From an uncultured Acidimicrobiaceae bacterium (lineage in GTDB: Bacteria > Actinomycetota > Acidimicrobiia > Acidimicrobiales > Ilumatobacteraceae), in the NCBI GenBank assembly GCA_903919215.1, contig CAIXHI010000155.1, positions 1 to 20,423 of the forward strand: a stretch of DNA of 20,423 nucleotides, in the 5' to 3' direction. Position numbers and translations under genes: made by a program. The notes beneath the pieces are model-generated. The model made no database searches and was not told the origin of the DNA. It worked only from the letters and a program-made list of their open reading frames with translations. Positions 1 to 7,572 of the stretch are shown here, in pieces (within the stretch, counting starts at the first letter, position 1; each line of letters opens with the position of its first letter).

Positions 1-2175
1 GATCAGCGCACGCCGTTGTGGCAGCAGCGGCAGCGGGCGGCCGACCTGTTGGCCGTGGCCAGTAAGTACCCCACGTTCCCGATGTTGCTGGAGACGACAC
101 GTGAGTGTCTCCAAGATGTGTTCGACGTGCCGGCGCTGCGCGAGGTGCTGACGCAGTTGCGCAGTCGCGCCATCCGCGTCGTCAGCGTCGACACGGCGAA
201 GGCCTCCCCGTTCGCGCAGAGCCTGTTGTTCAACTGGATCGCTGCGTTCATGTACGAGGGCGACAGCCCGTTGGCCGAGCGTCGTGCGGCCGCGTTGTCG
301 CTCGACCGCGATCTGCTGCGCGACCTGCTGGGTGCCGAGGAACTGCGCGAGCTGCTCGACCCCGGAGCGCTTGCGGATCTGGAGCTGGAACTGCAGTTGT
401 TGGCCGATGGCCGCCGCGCCCGCAGTGCCGACGAACTGCACGATGTGCTGCGTCGCCTGGGCGACGTGACGGCACAGGAACTCGACCTGCGCGCCGAGGG
501 AGACAGCGGGCCGTGGGTAGCCGAGCTACTGCAGCACCGTCGTGCCGTCAGCGTGTCGGTGGCCGGCGAGCAGCGCCTCATCGCCGCCGACGATGCCGCC
601 CGCTACCGCGACGCGCTGGGCTGCAACGTGCCGCTTGGTCTGCCCCGCGAGTTCACCGAACCGGTACCGCATCCGCTGGAAGCCCTGGTAGCGCGGTATG
701 CGCGCACGCACGGCCCGTTCGTGGTCGAGTCCTTGGCCCAGCGTTTCGGCATCTCCGTCGAGCGCGCCACAGGTGCCCTCGCCGCGCTGGAGACCGAGAG
801 CCGCGTGGTGCGCGGCGAGTTCCGCCCCAACGAGAGCGGCCGCGAGTGGTGCGATCAGGATGTGCTGCGGCAACTGCGCCGCCGGTCGCTGGCTGCGTTG
901 CGCCGCGAGGTCGAGCCGGTGGAGCAGCACACCTATGCCCACTTCCTGCAGGGCTGGCAGGGCATCCCCGGCGATCGTCGTGGCCTCGACGGGTTGGTGG
1001 AGGCGATCGGGCAGTTGCAGGGCGCGGCGCTGGTGGCCAGCACGTTGGAGACCGGCCTGCTGCCGGCCCGTCTGCGCAGCTACCGCGCCACCGAGCTCGA
1101 CGAGTTGTGCACATCGGGCGAGCTGGTGTGGGTGGGTGCCGGTGCGCTGGGTGCCAACGACGGCCGCATTCGCCTGTGCTTCGCCGACCAACTGCCCGCG
1201 CTGGCTGCGGGGTGGGAGGCCGTCGAGCCGCCCGACAGCCCGCTGCACGAGGCACTGCGCACTCACCTGACACAACACGGTGCCAGCTTCTGGAACGGCC
1301 TGCGCGCAGCCGCCGCCGATGCCACCGACACCGAACTGCTCACTGCGCTGTGGGATCTCGTGTGGGCCGGCGAGGTCACCAACGACTCACTCGCGCCGCT
1401 GCGCGCACTGCTGCACTCGAAGGGGTCGAAGGCGGCCCGCCCGGCCAGCCCGGTGCGCGGCCGCCCACGGCCCGGCCGCCTCACGCGCATCGGCCCGCCG
1501 CTGGGTGCCGGCCGCTGGAGCCTGGTGGCACCCCTCATGTCACCCGTTCCGTCGTCCACGGTTGCCGCGCACACGGCCGCGCTGCAACTGCTGGATCGTT
1601 ACGGCGTGGTCACCCGCGAGGCCGTGTTGGCCGAAGGTGTGCGTGGCGGGTACGCGGGTGTCTACGGCGTGCTGAAGGTGTTGGAGGAGCGCGGGCAGGC
1701 GCGCCGTGGCTACTTCGTGGCCGGCCTCGGTGCCGCGCAGTTCAGCCTGCCCGGTGCGGTGGATCGATTGCGCTCACTGCGCGACACCAGCGAGTGGAGC
1801 CTGCATCCGGAGACCGCACCTGCGCCCGTCGTGTTGGCCGCCACCGACCCGGCGCAGCCCTACGGCGCCACGCTCGCCTGGCCCGACACAGCCGGTCGCC
1901 CGGCGCGCACGGCGGGCGCGCTTGTGGTCAGCCGCGGTGGTGTGCCGTTGGTGTGGTTCGACCGTCGCTCGCACCATGTGGTCACGTTCCCCGAAGCGGC
2001 CACCGACGCCGGGTGGGCCGAGGCGCTGGCAGCGCTGGTGAAGGACGGCAGCGCCCGCAGCGTGGAGGTGCGCAAGGTGAACGGCGAGACGGTCGGCCCG
2101 AACAGCGAGTGGGCGGCGGCACTGCTGCGGGTCGGTTTCGTCGAGGGCTACAAGGGCTTCACCCTGCGGGCCTGA
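1..2175 (+). CDS. lhr: Lhr-family ATP-dependent helicase, C-terminal half (5' truncated)
   Basis: The frame is open from the first base, so the gene begins upstream; about 724 residues are visible. Known Lhr proteins are roughly 1500 residues, with two RecA-like domains, a winged helix and a long Lhr-specific C-terminal region. What is visible matches that C-terminal part: an opening segment reading KYPTFPMLLETTRECLQDVF, a long helical region, a winged-helix-like stretch around residues 235-275, and a final compact domain with LVVSRGGVPLVWFDRR and ending VGFVEGYKGFTLRA. Walker A and B motifs are not visible because the N-terminal half is missing. Lhr translocates 3' to 5' on single-stranded DNA and is linked to DNA repair in mycobacteria. 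The next gene begins one base after the stop, so the two are probably co-transcribed. The family call is by recognition of the C-terminal region and I am fairly sure of it. Confidence 0.85.
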   Translation, partial: DQRTPLWQQRQRAADLLAVASKYPTFPMLLETTRECLQDVFDVPALREVLTQLRSRAIRVVSVDTAKASPFAQSLLFNWIAAFMYEGDSPLAERRAAALSLDRDLLRDLLGAEELRELLDPGALADLELELQLLADGRRARSADELHDVLRRLGDVTAQELDLRAEGDSGPWVAELLQHRRAVSVSVAGEQRLIAADDAARYRDALGCNVPLGLPREFTEPVPHPLEALVARYARTHGPFVVESLAQRFGISVERATGALAALETESRVVRGEFRPNESGREWCDQDVLRQLRRRSLAALRREVEPVEQHTYAHFLQGWQGIPGDRRGLDGLVEAIGQLQGAALVASTLETGLLPARLRSYRATELDELCTSGELVWVGAGALGANDGRIRLCFADQLPALAAGWEAVEPPDSPLHEALRTHLTQHGASFWNGLRAAAADATDTELLTALWDLVWAGEVTNDSLAPLRALLHSKGSKAARPASPVRGRPRPGRLTRIGPPLGAGRWSLVAPLMSPVPSSTVAAHTAALQLLDRYGVVTREAVLAEGVRGGYAGVYGVLKVLEERGQARRGYFVAGLGAAQFSLPGAVDRLRSLRDTSEWSLHPETAPAPVVLAATDPAQPYGATLAWPDTAGRPARTAGALVVSRGGVPLVWFDRRSHHVVTFPEAATDAGWAEALAALVKDGSARSVEVRKVNGETVGPNSEWAAALLRVGFVEGYKGFTLRA

Positions 2176-2176
2176 C

Positions 2177-3187
2177 ATGCGCTTCGAGGAACTGTCCACC
2201 CCGGCCCAGGTGGCCCGCATGCGGCGCACAGCCTTCGCCGCGCTGGCCGACTACCCACTGGAGGTGGCGCGGCTGCGCCTGCTGAACCACGGCTTCAACA
2301 CCACCTTTCGCGTCGACACCACCGACGGTCGCCGCTTCGCACTGCGCATCAACGTGAACTCGCGGCGCACTCCGCAGAACCTGGCCGCCGAGGTGGCGTG
2401 GCTGACTGCACTGGCCGCAGACACCGACCTGTGGGTACCCGCCCCGCAGCCCACACGCAGCGGGTCGATGACCACGGCGGTGTTCAGCCCCGACCTCGGC
2501 CGGTCGCTGCCGGCGGTGCTGTTCTCGTGGCTGCCGGGCAGCAACGTCGGCGACGACGCGACGGTCGAGCAGATGCAGGCCGTCGGTCGCGCGACCGCCG
2601 TGCTGCACCAGCACGCGGAGCGATGGACGCTGCCCGCCGGCGCGGCCCTACCGGCGATCGATTCGGTGCTGATGGACATGCCCTACCGCCTGGGCGACGA
2701 TCACCCGTTGCTCACCGACGCTGCGCACGCAGTGCTTGACGAAGCCTTCACCCGCATCCAGGTGCACTACGACGCGCTGCTCGCCGGGGCGCGGCGACAA
2801 CCGCTGCACGCCGACCTCCACTTCTGGAACGTGAACTGGTTTCGGGGTCGGCTGATCGTGTTCGACTTCGATGACAGCGGCGTGGGCGTGCCGGCGCAAG
2901 ACCTGGCGATCAGCGCCTACTACCTGCGCGACAATGCCGCGCAGGAGGCCGCGTTGCTCCACGGCTATCAGCAGGTGCGCCCACTGCCGTCGTTCACCAG
3001 CGAGCAGTACGAGGCGATCGTCGCCAGCCGCAACCTGGTGCTGTTGAACGACGTCGTCACCACCACCAACGCCGAGTTCCTGGCGATGCTGCCGCGCTAC
3101 GTGCCGAACTCGATCACCAAGCTGCGCGCGTACCTCGACACCGGCGTGTTCCGCCACGAGGTGCCGGGCTTGATCCCGGCCGACTGA
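2177..3187 (+). CDS. APH/choline-kinase-fold phosphotransferase (SrkA/RdoA- or homoserine-kinase-II-like)
   Basis: This 336-residue protein has the marks of the aminoglycoside phosphotransferase fold: an N-lobe with a glycine-containing loop (LLNHGFNTTFRV, near residue 35), a candidate lysine-equivalent strand (RFALRIN), the catalytic Brenner-type motif HADLHFWN at residues 211-218, and the metal-binding DFDD at residues 230-233. The HxDLHxxN and DFDD pairing resembles SrkA/RdoA Ser/Thr kinases and homoserine kinase type II, so it phosphorylates a small molecule or a protein; the sequence does not say which. ATG is one base after the lhr stop, which implies an operon with lhr. It ends four bases from the convergent TetR gene, inside a 12-bp palindrome. 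Function class is solid; substrate is unknown. Confidence 0.85.
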   Translation: MRFEELSTPAQVARMRRTAFAALADYPLEVARLRLLNHGFNTTFRVDTTDGRRFALRINVNSRRTPQNLAAEVAWLTALAADTDLWVPAPQPTRSGSMTTAVFSPDLGRSLPAVLFSWLPGSNVGDDATVEQMQAVGRATAVLHQHAERWTLPAGAALPAIDSVLMDMPYRLGDDHPLLTDAAHAVLDEAFTRIQVHYDALLAGARRQPLHADLHFWNVNWFRGRLIVFDFDDSGVGVPAQDLAISAYYLRDNAAQEAALLHGYQQVRPLPSFTSEQYEAIVASRNLVLLNDVVTTTNAEFLAMLPRYVPNSITKLRAYLDTGVFRHEVPGLIPAD

Positions 3188-3195
3188 ACGTTCAG
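3184..3195. other. 12-bp perfect palindrome holding both convergent stop codons
   Basis: CTGAACGTTCAG is its own reverse complement. The TGA of the kinase (3185-3187) and the TGA of the TetR gene on the other strand (3192-3194) lie symmetrically inside it. It is too short and too poor in flanking T-tracts to be called a terminator. Confidence 0.4.
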
Positions 3196-3776
3196 CCGCG
3201 GTGGACGGCGCGCAGTCCGGCCCAGGCCATGTCGGCGACCTGCTGGCCGAGCACTTCCGGGTCGAATGCTTCGCCGCGCTCCACGAGGTGGCGACTGGCC
3301 CCTTCGGCCAGGCCGACCAGACCGTGGGCGAGCGTGCGCTGATGGTCACTGTCGATGTCGGCGGCGATGAGCGGCGCGATGGCGTGGGCGGTCTCGGCGG
3401 TGATGCGGCGAATGGTGGACACCGATTCCTCGTCGCGGTTAGCACGTGAACCGAACAGCAGCAAGAACGCGTCGTGGTCGTGGGCCACCCAGCGGAAGTA
3501 GGCCTTGAAGCCGAACTCGGTCTGCTCCTTGCCGTTGGTGGCACTGGCGACGGCCTTGGTCACTGTGTTGCGCAGTCGGTTGCCGGCTTCTTCCAGCAGC
3601 GCCAGGTAGAGATCTTGCTTGCTGTCGAAGTGCTGGTAGAGCACCGGCTTGGTGACCCCGGCGGCGTCGGCGACGTCGTTCATCGAGGTGGAGTGGAAGC
3701 CGTTGCGGGCGAACACCTGCACCGAGACGTCGAGGATCTGCTCCCGTCGTGCTGGGGCTGGTAGGCGCATACTCAT
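3192..3776 (-). CDS. TetR/AcrR-family transcriptional regulator
   Basis: The 194-residue protein has a classic TetR N-terminal DNA-binding domain: RREQILDVSVQVFARNGF (residues 10-27), then the helix-turn-helix with VADAAGVTKPVLYQHF (35-50) and the following SKQDLYLAL helix. The C-terminal ligand domain (about residues 60-194) is mostly helical, as usual for this family, and does not reveal the ligand. ATG at 3776 and ATG at 3770 are both plausible starts; the second gives MRLPAPARREQ. An inverted repeat GTTACC-AAAG-GGTAAC ends three bases before the first ATG and is well placed for autorepression. The gene lies 63 bases downstream of a small membrane protein gene on the same strand but seems to have its own control region. 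Confidence 0.93.
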   Translation of the reverse strand: MSMRLPAPARREQILDVSVQVFARNGFHSTSMNDVADAAGVTKPVLYQHFDSKQDLYLALLEEAGNRLRNTVTKAVASATNGKEQTEFGFKAYFRWVAHDHDAFLLLFGSRANRDEESVSTIRRITAETAHAIAPLIAADIDSDHQRTLAHGLVGLAEGASRHLVERGEAFDPEVLGQQVADMAWAGLRAVHRG

Positions 3777-3779
3777 AGA

Positions 3780-3795
3780 GTTACCAAAGGGTAAC
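3780..3795. promoter_or_regulatory. Putative TetR operator, GTTACC-N4-GGTAAC
   Basis: A perfect 6-bp inverted repeat with a 4-bp spacer sits directly in front of the TetR gene start. TetR proteins usually bind such palindromes in their own promoter. A TANNNT hexamer (TACCCT on the minus strand) lies inside it, so binding would block transcription. Inference from position and symmetry; no footprint evidence. Confidence 0.6.
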
Positions 3796-3839
3796 CAGTC
3801 GCGCGCCCAGAGGAAACTCCGGTGCCGTGAGCCCTCGCG

Positions 3840-4091
3840 TCAGAGGCCGCGTGCGCGGTCGTCGCGTTCGGCGGCTTTGATGCCGTAGCCGAGGACGATT
3901 GCGGGGGCCAGCAGGATCGAGCCGATCACCAGGCTGCCGATGACGACACCTGACACCAGACCGTTGAAGCTGACCGCGAAGCCGATGACGAACGTCGCGA
4001 TGGCAACGGCGTAGAAGAGATAGCCGATGCGGTTGGCGAGCAAGGTGTACTTGGCCACCTTCTGGCGCCGGGCGCGAACGAGGTCGGTCAT
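3840..4091 (-). CDS. Small two-helix membrane protein of unknown function
   Basis: The 83-residue protein has a basic N-terminus (RARRQKVAKY), two hydrophobic segments at about residues 22-42 and 45-69, and a charged tail (KAAERDDRARGL). Both termini are predicted cytoplasmic by the positive-inside rule. Its ATG lies one base after the sortase stop, so it is almost certainly translated with the sortase and may be an accessory or unrelated housekeeping membrane protein. I do not recognise a named family. The tight coupling and clean hydrophobic pattern support a real gene. Confidence 0.75.
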   Translation of the reverse strand: MTDLVRARRQKVAKYTLLANRIGYLFYAVAIATFVIGFAVSFNGLVSGVVIGSLVIGSILLAPAIVLGYGIKAAERDDRARGL

Positions 4092-4092
4092 G

Positions 4093-5265
4093 TCAGAGTC
4101 CTGGGGGTAGCAAACGGTTGACGTTCTGGAAGAAGAAGTACAGCACCACCACGAACGGCAGCGCCCCGACGAGGAACGCCACGTACAGCCGTCGCGAGGC
4201 CTTGGCCGTGTAGTACGCGCCGAGTGAGATGGCGATCAGCACCAGACCCCAACCGATGGCGTGAGGAATGGCAGTGCGGTCGCCGAACCAGCCCTGCGAG
4301 AACGCATCGTCGGCCGTCGCGTAGTCGATGGCGACCGTCGTGGGGGTAACGGGTGTGGTGTCCACCGTCGTGTCGCCGGTGCTGCTCCCCGTGTCGGGTG
4401 CAGCCTCGGGTGCGCTGTCGCCGGGGAGGTCGGTGCCGTCGCCCGCCTGGGTGATGGGGCCGGGGCGCGTCACCTGATCGCTCTGCTCCGGCACCAGTGC
4501 GGAGTGGATGATGAGGCGCTGCTTGGCGGTGTAGGCCGGGTGGCAGGTGGCCAGCGTGAGCGTCGCGGTGTTCGGGTCGGTGGTGGGGATGACCTTCGAG
4601 TATTGAGACGGGCTGACGATCTCTGTCGACGTCACTGCATAGACAAACGTGCCGTCGACGGTGATCGCGGTGATGAGGTCGCCCGGCTTCAGTTGGTTCA
4701 GTTCGAGGAACGGGTGGCCCCATGTGGTGCGGTGGCCGGCGATGGCAGCGTTGCCCAATTGGCCGGGCATGGGTGTCTCGATGAAATGGCCCGGCCCCAA
4801 CTTCAGGTCGGTCAGCCGCACACCCTCGACGACCATCCAGTCGAGACCGATCTTGGGGATCTTCAGCTGGGCGACGACCTTGCCGTGTTCCACAGCGGTG
4901 CGGGCCGGTGCGGTGGGGATGGTGGTGGACGTGGGCGTTCCGGCGGTGGTGGGGGTGGTGTCGGCGACCGTGGTGGTAGTGGCCGCGAGTTGTTCGTGGA
5001 ACTGCTGCTCGAGCTGCTGTTGCGACTGCGCGGTCTGGATACCGGTGCCCCACAACTGATAACCGACGAACGCAAACATCAACAGTCCGAGGGTGATCAG
5101 GCTGCGGCCGAGACCGCCGACCACCCAACGCCAGTCCTTCGGCGCCCGGGGCCGGTCGAAGTACGGCACCCGTTTGCGGCGCTTGTCCTTCAATGACAAT
5201 CGGTTGGGCGTTGGTGCCGACCAGTCGGTGGAATCGCTGGTTGCATCTTCCGAGCCGCTGGTCAC
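4093..5265 (-). CDS. Class E-like sortase with C-terminal membrane anchors
   Basis: Sortases are extracytoplasmic cysteine transpeptidases that cleave sorting signals and anchor proteins to the cell wall. From the GTG at 5265 the protein is 390 residues: a basic cytoplasmic N-terminus, a membrane helix at about 49-69, a Thr/Pro-rich linker (about 96-121), then the catalytic domain. The triad is visible as His178 (AGHRTTWGHP), Cys241 (TLTLATCHP) and Arg250 (KQRLIIHSAL). A second low-complexity Thr/Asp/Pro stretch (about 266-311) leads to two more hydrophobic segments (about 337-355 and 360-379). The frame stays open to ATG 5367, but that would overlap the divergent ccmA; GTG 5265 is 8 bases after a TAGCGT hexamer and fits a leaderless start. 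No LPxTG/LAxTG-type substrate is encoded in the window. Confidence 0.88.
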   Translation of the reverse strand: MTSGSEDATSDSTDWSAPTPNRLSLKDKRRKRVPYFDRPRAPKDWRWVVGGLGRSLITLGLLMFAFVGYQLWGTGIQTAQSQQQLEQQFHEQLAATTTTVADTTPTTAGTPTSTTIPTAPARTAVEHGKVVAQLKIPKIGLDWMVVEGVRLTDLKLGPGHFIETPMPGQLGNAAIAGHRTTWGHPFLELNQLKPGDLITAITVDGTFVYAVTSTEIVSPSQYSKVIPTTDPNTATLTLATCHPAYTAKQRLIIHSALVPEQSDQVTRPGPITQAGDGTDLPGDSAPEAAPDTGSSTGDTTVDTTPVTPTTVAIDYATADDAFSQGWFGDRTAIPHAIGWGLVLIAISLGAYYTAKASRRLYVAFLVGALPFVVVLYFFFQNVNRLLPPGL

Positions 5266-5273
5266 GGATCGTG

Positions 5274-5279
5274 ACGCTA
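5274..5279 (-). promoter_or_regulatory. Putative -10 box (TAGCGT) of the sortase gene
   Basis: TAGCGT on the minus strand is followed by 8 bases and then the GTG at 5265. It matches the actinobacterial TANNNT -10 pattern at a distance implying that transcription begins at or next to the start codon. The same hexamer precedes the divergent ccmA. Confidence 0.5.
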
Positions 5280-5322
5280 CCCGCACCGACCTGCTGAAGT
5301 GTCGGCGGGGCACCCACTCCGT

Positions 5323-5328
5323 TAGCGT
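5323..5328 (+). promoter_or_regulatory. Putative -10 box (TAGCGT) of the ccm operon
   Basis: TAGCGT is followed by 9 bases and the GTG start of ccmA, with no Shine-Dalgarno sequence between. This suggests a leaderless or nearly leaderless operon mRNA. No convincing -35 was found upstream. Confidence 0.5.
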
Positions 5329-5337
5329 TCCCTGCTC

Positions 5338-5994
5338 GTGGAACCCGTCGCGCGCCCCGTCGTCCACCTGGTCGACGTCGTGGCCGTGCTGGGGGGTTTC
5401 CCTGCGCTCGCTGGCGCGTCGCTCACCGTCGAGCGCGGTGAGATCGTGCTGCTGCGTGGGCCCAACGGTGCCGGCAAGACGTCGCTGCTACGGCTGTGCG
5501 CCGGGTTGCTCGCCGTCGAGCGCGGTGAGGCGACCGTGTTGGGCTGCGACCTGGCAGTGGACCGGGCTGCGGTGCGCCGCCGGGTCGGTCTGTTGGGCCA
5601 CGCCAACGGGCTGTACGCCGACCTGACGGTGGGCGACAACGTGCGCTTCTGGGGAGCCACCGTCGGCGCGACAGAGGGGGAGATCGCAGCCTCGATGGAA
5701 CGGATGGGCCTGGCCAACCGACTGATGGACGTACCGGTCGGACGGCTGAGCGCCGGCCAGCGTCGACGCACCGCGTTGGCCTGTCTGGTGGCCCGACGCG
5801 CCGAGCTGTGGCTGCTGGACGAACCGCACGCCGGGTTGGACGCAGCCGGCCGTGACGAACTGGACCACACGTTGCGCGCAGCTGCCGCTGCCGGGGCGAC
5901 AGTGATGGTGGCCAGCCACGAACTGGAACGGGCCGGTGCGCTCGCCACCCGGGTCGTAGAAGTGGTCGGCGGCCAGGTTCGAGGTGCCGCATGA
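5338..5994 (+). CDS. ccmA: Heme exporter ATP-binding protein CcmA
   Basis: CcmA is the ATPase of the CcmABCD complex, which releases holo-CcmE from CcmC in System I cytochrome c maturation. The 218-residue protein is a single ABC nucleotide-binding domain of usual CcmA length: Walker A GPNGAGKT (41-48), a short signature LSAGQ (137-141) followed by QRRRTALA, Walker B LWLLDE (157-162) continuing into the D-loop PHAGLD, and the switch histidine in VASHELE (His194). GTG 5338 is chosen because it lies next to the TAGCGT box and gives a normal N-terminus. Its stop overlaps the ccmB ATG (ATGA). Sequence alone would allow another small ABC ATPase; the downstream ccmBCDEFGHI genes settle the assignment. 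Confidence 0.93.
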   Translation: MEPVARPVVHLVDVVAVLGGFPALAGASLTVERGEIVLLRGPNGAGKTSLLRLCAGLLAVERGEATVLGCDLAVDRAAVRRRVGLLGHANGLYADLTVGDNVRFWGATVGATEGEIAASMERMGLANRLMDVPVGRLSAGQRRRTALACLVARRAELWLLDEPHAGLDAAGRDELDHTLRAAAAAGATVMVASHELERAGALATRVVEVVGGQVRGAA

Positions 5995-6674
5995 ACGCCT
6001 GGGGCATCGCCCGCCTGGTGGCGGCCAAGGACCTGCGCGTCGAATGGCGCAGCCGCATCCTGATCAACCAGGTCCTGCCGTTCGCCACGTTGGTGAGGGT
6101 GATGTTCGCCTTCGCGCTCGACAACGACCAGACGCTCACCCGTGTGGCACCTGGTCTGGTGTGGCTGGCCACGATGTTCAGCCTGCTCGTGGTGGTGCAA
6201 CGCTCGTTCGCGGTCGAGACCGCCGATGGCGCGCTCGATGCCCTGCAGGTGGCCGGCGTGCGGGCTACCGGCATCTTCCTCGGTAAGTCGTTGGCGCTGT
6301 TGGCCCAGCTGGCGGTGCTGGAGCTGGTGCTGATGGGCGCCGCGGTCGTGCTGTACCGCACCGAGGTGCATGCCGGGGGAGTCGTGCTGTTGGTGACCAC
6401 CTACGCTGCCGCGACCACCGGGCTGGCATTCGTCGGTACGCTCTACGGAGGTCTCGCCGCTGGGGCCAAAGGGCGCGAAACCTTGCTTCCGCTCCTGATG
6501 CTCCCGGTGGTGGCACCCGTTCTGATCGGTGCAACCCGGGCGACCGAAGCAGCGCTCGGCACGGAAGGGGCGACGCCCAGTGACGGTTGGCCGTGGATCG
6601 GTCTGCTGATCCTGTTCGCCGCCCTGTTCGGTGTCGGGGGAACGATGGCCTTCGGCTCGTTGATCGACGAATAA
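5991..6674 (+). CDS. ccmB: Heme exporter membrane protein CcmB
   Basis: CcmB is the membrane partner of CcmA in the complex that frees heme-loaded CcmE. The 227 residues fit the family length. A cytoplasmic N-terminus with AKDLRVEWRSRILINQVLPF resembles the conserved start of CcmB (a 'KDLRxExR' motif), and six hydrophobic segments follow, including the region around LDALQVAGVRATGIFLGKSLAL and the late MLPVVAPVLIGATRATEAAL, both typical of CcmB. It starts by ATGA overlap with ccmA and ends two bases before the ccmC ATG, so translation is probably coupled. Confidence 0.92.
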   Translation: MNAWGIARLVAAKDLRVEWRSRILINQVLPFATLVRVMFAFALDNDQTLTRVAPGLVWLATMFSLLVVVQRSFAVETADGALDALQVAGVRATGIFLGKSLALLAQLAVLELVLMGAAVVLYRTEVHAGGVVLLVTTYAAATTGLAFVGTLYGGLAAGAKGRETLLPLLMLPVVAPVLIGATRATEAALGTEGATPSDGWPWIGLLILFAALFGVGGTMAFGSLIDE

Positions 6675-6676
6675 CC

Positions 6677-7429
6677 ATGAACTTGACTTCTTCTCCCTCC
6701 CCCACGTCTGGCGCTCGCGCCAAGCACCCCACGTCCACCCGCTTCACCCGCGCGCTCGGCATCGCTGCGTTGGTGGGCATCGGCTGGCTGGTGCTCTTCG
6801 GCCTGTTCCTCTCCCCGAACGATCGGGTGCAGAAGACGGGTGTGCGCATTCTCTACATCCACGTGCCGTCGGCATGGCTGGCCTATCTCGCCTTCGGCGT
6901 CACCGGCCTGTCCAGCGCCGCCTACCTGTGGAAGCGCACACGCAACCTGCAGTGGGATCGCCTGGCCGGTGCCAGCGCCGAGGTGGGTGTGTTGTTCATG
7001 GGGATCACGCTCGTCAGCGGCAGCCTGTGGGGTCGCATCTCGTGGGGTCAGTTCTGGACGTGGGATGCACGCCTCACCACCACCGCATTCCTGTTCGTCA
7101 CCTACATCGGCTACCTCGCCGTGCGCGACCTCGGTGGCACCCATCAGCAGCGGGCCAAGCGCAGCGCAGTGATGGCGTTGCTGGCCATGCTGGAAGTGCC
7201 ACTGGTGCACTTCAGTGTGAAGTGGTGGCGCCCGTTGCACCAGAACGAGACCGTGGAGAAGGGCAAGTTGAACGGTCTGATGCTGTTCAGCCTGTTCATC
7301 GGTCTGATCTCGTTCACTCTGCTCTACGTGTGGCTGGTGATTCACCGTCAGCGTGTGCTCGCCCTGAACGACCAGGTCGACGACCGCGGGCTGGATCTCG
7401 CGCTCGCCGCTCGCCGGGAGGAGTCCTGA
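6677..7429 (+). CDS. ccmC: Heme-handling protein CcmC
   Basis: CcmC binds heme on the outer face of the membrane and passes it to CcmE. The 250-residue protein has the defining tryptophan-rich WWD-type motif WGQFWTWDARLT (123-134), flanked by candidate heme-ligand histidines: His62 in LYIHVPSAW and His178 in VPLVHFSVKWWRPLH. Six hydrophobic segments are visible, as in the family. ATG 6677 is preferred over the in-frame upstream codon at 6587, which would lie inside ccmB. The stop overlaps the ATG of ccmD (ATGA). The N-terminal 20 residues (Ser/Thr/Pro-rich) extend beyond the usual CcmC start. Confidence 0.95.
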   Translation: MNLTSSPSPTSGARAKHPTSTRFTRALGIAALVGIGWLVLFGLFLSPNDRVQKTGVRILYIHVPSAWLAYLAFGVTGLSSAAYLWKRTRNLQWDRLAGASAEVGVLFMGITLVSGSLWGRISWGQFWTWDARLTTTAFLFVTYIGYLAVRDLGGTHQQRAKRSAVMALLAMLEVPLVHFSVKWWRPLHQNETVEKGKLNGLMLFSLFIGLISFTLLYVWLVIHRQRVLALNDQVDDRGLDLALAARREES

Positions 7430-7572
7430 TGATCGCCATGCTCCACGCCCCGTACGTGATCGGCAGCTACGTCGTCACGCTCGGCGGTATCGCGCTGTAC
7501 ACGGTCGGCATGTTCGCCAGAGCGCGCAAGGCGGCCAAGCGTCTGCCCAACGAGGAGCGTCCCTGGTCGTGA
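7429..7572 (+). CDS. ccmD: CcmD-like small heme exporter subunit
   Basis: This 47-residue reading frame lies exactly between ccmC and ccmE, overlapping the first by ATGA and the second by GTGA. It has one membrane helix (about residues 9-29, with HAPYVIGSYVVTLGGIALY) followed by a basic tail (RARKAAKRLP). CcmD proteins are small, poorly conserved, single-helix subunits with a charged C-terminal tail that stabilise CcmABC with CcmE. Identity rests on size, topology, place in the operon and the aromatic-rich helix start, since the family has little sequence conservation. Confidence 0.85.
   Translation: MIAMLHAPYVIGSYVVTLGGIALYTVGMFARARKAAKRLPNEERPWS

Noticed and set aside
105..2285. 726-residue open frame on the plus strand across the Lhr region
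   Set aside because: Arg/Ala/Pro/Gly-rich translation without any recognisable motif; it is an alternate frame of the well-supported Lhr coding sequence in GC-rich DNA.
4088..5317. 409-residue minus-strand frame overlapping the sortase
   Set aside because: His/Arg/Pro-rich low-complexity shadow; the sortase frame has the His, Cys and Arg catalytic motifs and membrane helices.
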